Assembly: GCA_023622765.1 (NCBI GenBank) | Contig: JAMNYO010000049.1 | Span: 1 to 64,000, forward strand | Source: Bacteroidota bacterium | GTDB taxonomy: Bacteria > Bacteroidota > Bacteroidia > Bacteroidales > Dysgonomonadaceae | Reading direction: 5' to 3' | Length of the DNA stretch: 64,000 bases | Part shown: positions 58,957 to 64,000 of the stretch, piece by piece | Layout of the letters: each line of letters opens with the position of its first letter | How positions within the stretch are numbered: position 1 is the first letter of the stretch | Notes under the pieces: model-generated | Database searches by the model: none | What the model saw: the letters and a program-made list of their open reading frames with translations, nothing else | Told to the model about the DNA's origin: nothing | Position numbers and translations under genes: made by a program

Positions 58957-60558
58957 TTGAATGACTTCCATCTTTCCCTTCTTGATGTTAGCATCATTTT
59001 AGGGATGACATTATTTGTGGTGTTCGTAGGATTCAAAGCCGCGAAGCACTCCAAGAAGACCTCCAAAGGCTACTTTTTGGCGGCCGGTAAAATGCCGTGG
59101 TATTTAATCGGGGCTGCCTTTGTATCCACCAGCGTTGGTAGTGAAGCTATCGTTGGCTCTATCGGGGCCACCTATTCCGGGGGGTTGGGCTTGGTCAATT
59201 GGGAATGGTGGACGTTGCCCACCTACACGTTGACCCTGATCTTTTTTATCCCCATGTACCTGCGGAACAGAATATCCACGGTACCCGATTTTCTACAGAA
59301 TCGGTATGGTCCTGCCTGCGCGAATATCTACACGTTGGTCATGCTGTTTGCCTACGTGTTTGTCTTTCTCCCGCCAATCATTTGGGGGGGCAGCATCACG
59401 TTTGCCGCGTTGACCGGGTGGAACGTCTATCACGTGATTGCCGGTATCGTGATTCTTACGGCCAGTTACACCTTGATAGGTGGTCTCACGGCAGTGATGT
59501 GGACGGATGCTATCCAATTGATTTTTCTGATTGGCGGGGGGGTCATCTTCTTCTTTGTAGCACTGGATCATATACCCGGTGGATGGAATGCCATGATGGA
59601 GGCTACCCCCGATAGATATCACCTCTATTACCCGCCATCCGATCCGGTTGCACCCTTCCTGGGACTTGTGGTTGCCTCTTTTGGCGTGTTTCTCTTTTAT
59701 CAATCTTCCAATCAGGTGATGATACAACGAATCCTTTCTGCACGTTCAATTTGGGATGGAATGATGGGAATCATTTTCGCCGGTTTCGTGAACTTGATTC
59801 GCCCCTTGGTCACCTGTTTATTGGGTTTAATCGTTTTTCATTGGTTAGATGTGATGCAGATGGGTCCATCACTGCTTCCAAATGATGCCGATAAGGCCTT
59901 TTCAGTTGCCTTGGAAACCTTTGCTCCATCAGGCCTTAGGGGCATCATCATGGCGGGATTGCTGGCTGCCATCATGGCCGCGATCAGCTCCCTGGTCAAC
60001 TCCATCTCTACCATCTTTTCCCTGAATATCTATCAAGGTTATATCAACCGGAAAGCAACCGACAAGAGTTTAATCGGGGTGGGGCGTCTGTCTGGTGGTG
60101 TAGCATTGTTACTGGCAGCCTTGGTATGCCCTTTCGTGGGTACGGTTGGTCTTTTCAAGTACTTTCAAATTGGCGTTACCTACGTGGCCACTCCGTTTAT
60201 CTCGGTGATCTTGATGGGAATATTGTGGAAGAGAACTACCTATAAAGCCGGTGTGTATGGACTCATTGGTGGTGTGATCATTCAACTCGCGGTTGCGCTG
60301 ATTTTAGCCGTTTTACAGATCAAGCTGCATTGGTTATACGTGGGTGCAATAGCCGAGGTCTTTACGATTCTCCTGATTATCGTGGTCTCGTTGCGAAGTG
60401 AACCACCACGGGAGTCCCAGATTGATGCCTATGTTTGGAAACCTTCGTGGATCAAGCAGTTGGATGATGGAAAGAGAAGGCCATGGTATAGGCAAGTGAA
60501 ATTCTGGTTCGCTTTGTACGCGTTGGCTTGGTTCTTTATCTATTGGCGGTTTTGGTAG
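58957..60558 (+). CDS. Sodium/solute symporter (SSS family)
   Basis: A 533-residue inner-membrane symporter with about 13-14 membrane helices. Family text: KSTKGYFLAAGKMPWYLIGA-like (HSKKTSKGYFLAAGK), FVSTSVGSEAIVGSIGATY and LLAAIMAAISSLVNSISTIF, the usual Na+-site region. The start appears to be TTG 58957; no in-frame ATG occurs until 59005, which would cut the first helix. The cluster's solute is unknown, presumably the sugar or acid handled by the enzymes upstream. It is the last gene before the SusC receptor gene, 290 bases further. Confidence 0.9.
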   Translation: MNDFHLSLLDVSIILGMTLFVVFVGFKAAKHSKKTSKGYFLAAGKMPWYLIGAAFVSTSVGSEAIVGSIGATYSGGLGLVNWEWWTLPTYTLTLIFFIPMYLRNRISTVPDFLQNRYGPACANIYTLVMLFAYVFVFLPPIIWGGSITFAALTGWNVYHVIAGIVILTASYTLIGGLTAVMWTDAIQLIFLIGGGVIFFFVALDHIPGGWNAMMEATPDRYHLYYPPSDPVAPFLGLVVASFGVFLFYQSSNQVMIQRILSARSIWDGMMGIIFAGFVNLIRPLVTCLLGLIVFHWLDVMQMGPSLLPNDADKAFSVALETFAPSGLRGIIMAGLLAAIMAAISSLVNSISTIFSLNIYQGYINRKATDKSLIGVGRLSGGVALLLAALVCPFVGTVGLFKYFQIGVTYVATPFISVILMGILWKRTTYKAGVYGLIGGVIIQLAVALILAVLQIKLHWLYVGAIAEVFTILLIIVVSLRSEPPRESQIDAYVWKPSWIKQLDDGKRRPWYRQVKFWFALYALAWFFIYWRFW

Positions 60559-60847
60559 GTGCAGGTTTGACAAAATAAGTTAAGAGTTAGGATATATAGG
60601 TGATGTTGATTTAAATGGTTCTAATTACTTTTGAATATCCTTAATTGGATAAGTCTCTTTTCTTTAATTTAATCATGAATGACCTTTGCAATACAGCTAA
60701 TTGTATTATATCAGAGAATGATCTTTTCCTTAGGGGTAAATAGGTGATTAGTAGCTGATTCATCAAATTGCACCCCATTGAATAAAGATTTAAACGAGTT
60801 TACAGTAATCTATTTTTTGTTATGTAGTTTAATATCAACAGTGATGT

Positions 60848-63800
60848 ATGAAAGAAAAAATTAAACCAAATTTGACTGTATTACAATGCAGCAAAGAACG
60901 GAAAAAACTAAAAATGCCGACTCTCCTTTTGTTTTTCTTCTGTACCTGTAGTATCGCGGGAGGGAATATTTCTATAGTTGAAAAAGGATTTTTAGTAAAT
61001 CCGTTGACTATGACAGAAAGGGATGAAATTGGAAAAGCTACCGATAAGTCTGACCATGAGTTTGCCGCTAGCCAAGGAATCGTGATTACTGGCATGTCAT
61101 TCGGGGATGATGAGCTACAGTCTACTCAACAAGAGATCGTGGTTTCGGGTAGGGTGGTTGATCAAGATGGTTTTCCAATGCCCGGCGTGCAAGTTGCCGT
61201 TAAAGAACGGAAAGGGGTTGGTGTAGTTACAGATATTGATGGAAAATATACCATTAAGTGTAACAGTAATGAGACTCTGGTTTTTTCATTTATCGGTTTT
61301 ACCAGCCTGGAAGAGAAGGCAAGCGAGGTGAATCAGGTAACGGTAACCCTCCAGCAAGATATCATCACCTTAGAGGAAGTGCAAGTGGTTGCCTTTGGAA
61401 AACAGAAGAAAGAGAGCGTGGTGAGCTCTATAACGACCATCAATCCAAAAGAGCTCAGGGTGGCCTCAAGCAACATGACTACCGCCTTGGCGGGGAAACT
61501 GGCAGGAGTAATCGCTTACCAACGCTCAGGTGAACCTGGATTAGATAACGCCGAGTTTTTTATTCGCGGGATTACCTCCTTTAGCGCGGCGGGGAAAAAG
61601 AACCCGTTAATATTAATCGACGGAATAGAGATGAACTCTTCCGATCTGGCCAGGGTGAACCCTGACGATATAGCCTCTTTTTCGGTAATGAAAGATGCTA
61701 ATTCAGCCGCGTTATACGGTGCACGTGGTGCGAATGGGGTGATATTGGTAACGACCAAAGAGGGGGTTGCCGAAAAGCTGAGTGTGAATATAAGGACGGA
61801 GTTATCAAGTTCGGCTAACTCCTCTCTGGTTGAACTGGCAGACCCCATCACCTATATGAAATTGCACAACGAGGCGAGAATAACCAGGACCGGAAGACTT
61901 GACTATGTTTATTCACCGGAAAAAATATATCACACGAAAGATCGAACGTACAACCAGCGGCTAAATATTAACGCTTCCGGTGGGGGTAAAATGGTGCAAT
62001 ATTACGTGGCGGGTAATTTCCAGCACGATACCGGTATATTGAAAGACCTACCCGAAAACAGCATTAGCAGTAATATCGACTTGAAAAGATTCCAACTCAG
62101 GTCGAACGTCACCATTAAGGTTACCCCACAAACCACGGGTATGGTTCGTTTCTACGGTACTTTTGACGATTCACATGGGCCTAAGCAGGGGGGGACGCAG
62201 GTATTCCAGTTGGCTAGAAACGCGTCACCCGTGAGATTTTTACCCACCTACCCCAAAGATGAGGACAATTTGTATACCAATCACATCCTATTTGGTACCT
62301 CTTTAATTGCTCCTGATCACTATTTTGTGAATCCTTTAGCAGAGATTATCAGTGGATATAGGGAGTCCAGAAGGTCCATGATGCTCACGCAAATGGAACT
62401 GGAACACAAGTTTGCCAATAAACTCGAGGGGCTGTTCATCAAAGGGCTATTTAACCTAAAGCGGGACTCTTACTACGATTTAAACCGATCCTACCGGCCA
62501 TTTTATTACGCGCCGGCAACCACTTCGGATGGTTCGTATAAATTGTTAAACTTTAATCCCTCCACCGGTTCCGAGTATCTATCTTATGATTTTGGCTCGA
62601 AAAGTGTGTTGGCAAGTATGTATGGGGAAATTCGTCTTGGGTATGATAAAAAATTGGCTGATAGGCACGATTTGAATATCCTCCTGGTCTCCTCCTTTCA
62701 AGAGACAACCAATACGGAAGTGACTTCTATCCAACAATCATTACCTCAACGTAACATTTCTACCGCTGGACGATTCGCCTACGGGTATGATTCACGCTAT
62801 TTAGCTGAATTTAATTTCGGGTATAACGGTAGTGAACGTTTTGCAAAAAACAATCGCTTCGGTTTTTTTCCCTCCTTTGGTCTGGGTTGGCTCGCGGTCA
62901 ACGAGTCGTTTATGGAGCCGCTAAGAGATGTGGTTACCAACCTGAAATTTAAAGCCACCTACGGTTTGGTGGGAAATGATCAAATCGGTTCCCTGAACGA
63001 CCGATTCTTTTACATGTCGCAGGTAAACGTGGAAGATCCATACTACGGGTTCGTTTTCGGTACCGAATCCAATTACATGAAACCGGGTATATCCATTTCA
63101 AGGTATCCCAACGATTTGGTTACCTGGGAAATTGCCAAGAAAAAGAACTTGGGGGTCGAGTTGGGGTTGTTTGATGATTTAACCATTTTGGCGGACTATT
63201 TTGAAGAGAGACGTGAAAATATTTTGCAGACACGTCAAAACGTACCCAGTTCCATGGGGTTGGTTACTATTCCTCAGACCAACTTAGGTATCGCGGAAGG
63301 AAAAGGGTTTGAAGTAGAAGTCAAGTATCAGAAGTCGTTCCGCAACAATATGTGGTTGGTACTCAATGGGAACTTCACTTATGCAACCAGCAGGTACGTG
63401 AAAGTGGAAGAACCCGATTACTCTGACACTCCCTGGAGATCTTTGGTCGGGCGGAAATTAAACATGATGGAAGGATACATCGCCGAACGCTTGTTCATAG
63501 ATGAGGAGGAGGTTAGCAATGCGCCGATACAAAATTTCGGGGATGCTACCCCTACGATGGCCGGTGATATCAAGTATAAAGATATAAACGATGATGGCGT
63601 GATCAACAGCGACGATTTGCTCCCGCTGGGTTATCCCACTACGCCTGAAATTATTTATGGTACCGGTTTTTCCTTTGGTATAAACCAGTTTGACGTTTCC
63701 GCTTTCTTCCAGGGATCAGCCAGGTCCTCCTTCATGTTGGACATCGGCGCTATATCACCCTTTATCAATAACGGTCAAAGGGGCTTATTGAAATATATTG

Positions 63801-64000
63801 CCGATGATCACTGGTCTGAAAACAACCGTGCCTTTAAACCGTTTTGGCCACGGTTAGCTGATAACGTGATCAACAACAATGCCCAAAACAGCACCTACTG
63901 GTTGCAAGATGGCAGTTTCCTTCGCTTTAAAACCGCGGAGATTGGCTACACGCTGCCGGAAAAACTCTCGGGAAGGTTCAAAATAACCTCCTTGCGTTTC
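60848..64000 (+). CDS. SusC/RagA-type TonB-linked outer-membrane receptor, truncated by window edge
   Basis: The reading frame is open from ATG 60848 to the last base, 1051 residues, with no stop; about 50 more are expected. It has an N-terminal signal (about 24-38, LLLFFFCTCSIAGG), an extension, then a carboxypeptidase-like domain (about 97-175; VVSGRVVDQDGFPMPGVQVA), the plug with SusC signature (YGARGANGVILVTTK) and most of the barrel. A SusD-type partner is expected beyond the edge. The polysaccharide or glycan taken up is unknown; the preceding catabolic genes are the likely users. Between this gene and the symporter (60559-60847) I see no gene, only AT-rich sequence. Confidence 0.93.
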   Translation, partial: MKEKIKPNLTVLQCSKERKKLKMPTLLLFFFCTCSIAGGNISIVEKGFLVNPLTMTERDEIGKATDKSDHEFAASQGIVITGMSFGDDELQSTQQEIVVSGRVVDQDGFPMPGVQVAVKERKGVGVVTDIDGKYTIKCNSNETLVFSFIGFTSLEEKASEVNQVTVTLQQDIITLEEVQVVAFGKQKKESVVSSITTINPKELRVASSNMTTALAGKLAGVIAYQRSGEPGLDNAEFFIRGITSFSAAGKKNPLILIDGIEMNSSDLARVNPDDIASFSVMKDANSAALYGARGANGVILVTTKEGVAEKLSVNIRTELSSSANSSLVELADPITYMKLHNEARITRTGRLDYVYSPEKIYHTKDRTYNQRLNINASGGGKMVQYYVAGNFQHDTGILKDLPENSISSNIDLKRFQLRSNVTIKVTPQTTGMVRFYGTFDDSHGPKQGGTQVFQLARNASPVRFLPTYPKDEDNLYTNHILFGTSLIAPDHYFVNPLAEIISGYRESRRSMMLTQMELEHKFANKLEGLFIKGLFNLKRDSYYDLNRSYRPFYYAPATTSDGSYKLLNFNPSTGSEYLSYDFGSKSVLASMYGEIRLGYDKKLADRHDLNILLVSSFQETTNTEVTSIQQSLPQRNISTAGRFAYGYDSRYLAEFNFGYNGSERFAKNNRFGFFPSFGLGWLAVNESFMEPLRDVVTNLKFKATYGLVGNDQIGSLNDRFFYMSQVNVEDPYYGFVFGTESNYMKPGISISRYPNDLVTWEIAKKKNLGVELGLFDDLTILADYFEERRENILQTRQNVPSSMGLVTIPQTNLGIAEGKGFEVEVKYQKSFRNNMWLVLNGNFTYATSRYVKVEEPDYSDTPWRSLVGRKLNMMEGYIAERLFIDEEEVSNAPIQNFGDATPTMAGDIKYKDINDDGVINSDDLLPLGYPTTPEIIYGTGFSFGINQFDVSAFFQGSARSSFMLDIGAISPFINNGQRGLLKYIADDHWSENNRAFKPFWPRLADNVINNNAQNSTYWLQDGSFLRFKTAEIGYTLPEKLSGRFKITSLRF

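Noticed and set aside
60848-64000. Possible frameshift in the SusC gene because no closed frame is present
   Set aside because: Reading it through gives one open frame to the last base with family motifs throughout; it simply runs off the window.

Overview
The window looks like chromosome from a free-living or gut/digester Bacteroidales bacterium (Bacteroidota), probably in the Dysgonomonadaceae/Porphyromonadaceae range. The evidence is a SusC-type TonB-linked receptor, many lipoproteins, promoter -7 elements of the form TAnnTTTG, scarce Shine-Dalgarno sequences, a fused SpmA/SpmB protein, a Pit-PhoU phosphate transporter and the order mnmG-apt-uvrC-dtd-mazG-deoC. I assign it no lower than order. 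There are no rRNA genes, no insertion sequence and no CRISPR array.

Layout. 0.1-11.8 kb (minus strand): an outer-membrane barrel protein, a penicillin-binding protein 1C, a giant alpha-2-macroglobulin lipoprotein and a ComEA-like helix-hairpin-helix protein. 12-21.7 kb (plus): a CotH-kinase lipoprotein, SpmAB, then a housekeeping run of ybeY, mnmG, a parS-like site, apt, uvrC, dtd, a MazG-like gene and a broken deoC. 21.8-27.5 kb (plus): a secreted GH2 beta-galactosidase, a secreted calcineurin-like phosphoesterase and a small heat-shock protein. 27.6-32.4 kb: a polyprenyl synthase gene divergent from polA and a radical SAM gene. 32.5-33.9 kb: an AT-rich island with a lipoprotein and a small membrane protein, followed by a fragment of a phosphate-binding protein. 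34-41.2 kb (minus): a YqhD-like alcohol dehydrogenase, alkaline phosphatase, GH76, a Gfo/Idh oxidoreductase, ychF and nadA. 41.2-41.8 kb: a long AT-rich divergent gap with DnaA-box-like sequences. 41.8-49.8 kb (plus): a pseudophosphatase lipoprotein, a DEAD-box helicase, a TonB receptor with a beta-helix lipoprotein, and two small secreted proteins. 50-52.2 kb (minus): the Pit phosphate transporter. 52.3-53.4 kb: a tRNA 3' fragment and a broken AraC regulator. 53.6-64 kb (plus): a catabolic cluster (amidohydrolase, zinc dehydrogenase, enolase-superfamily dehydratase, metallo-beta-lactamase-fold lactonase-like protein, RraA-like aldolase, PIG-L deacetylase, Na+/solute symporter) followed by a SusC receptor that runs off the right edge.

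Three threads stand out. First, a candidate replication-origin neighbourhood: a perfect 18-bp parS-like palindrome at 17.4 kb, a gap with DnaA-box-like sequences at 41.4-41.6 kb, and base skew that by eye changes from C-leaning to G-leaning on the plus strand across that gap. Second, gene erosion: pbpC, deoC and the AraC gene each carry an internal deletion that removes part of a conserved domain, and a phosphatase-like gene has lost its catalytic Cys and Arg. Third, the 53.6-60.6 kb cluster has the enzyme classes of a non-phosphorylating oxidative route for a sugar or sugar acid (dehydrogenase, lactonase, dehydratase, aldolase) plus a deacetylase and uptake genes. Its substrate cannot be read from the sequence.
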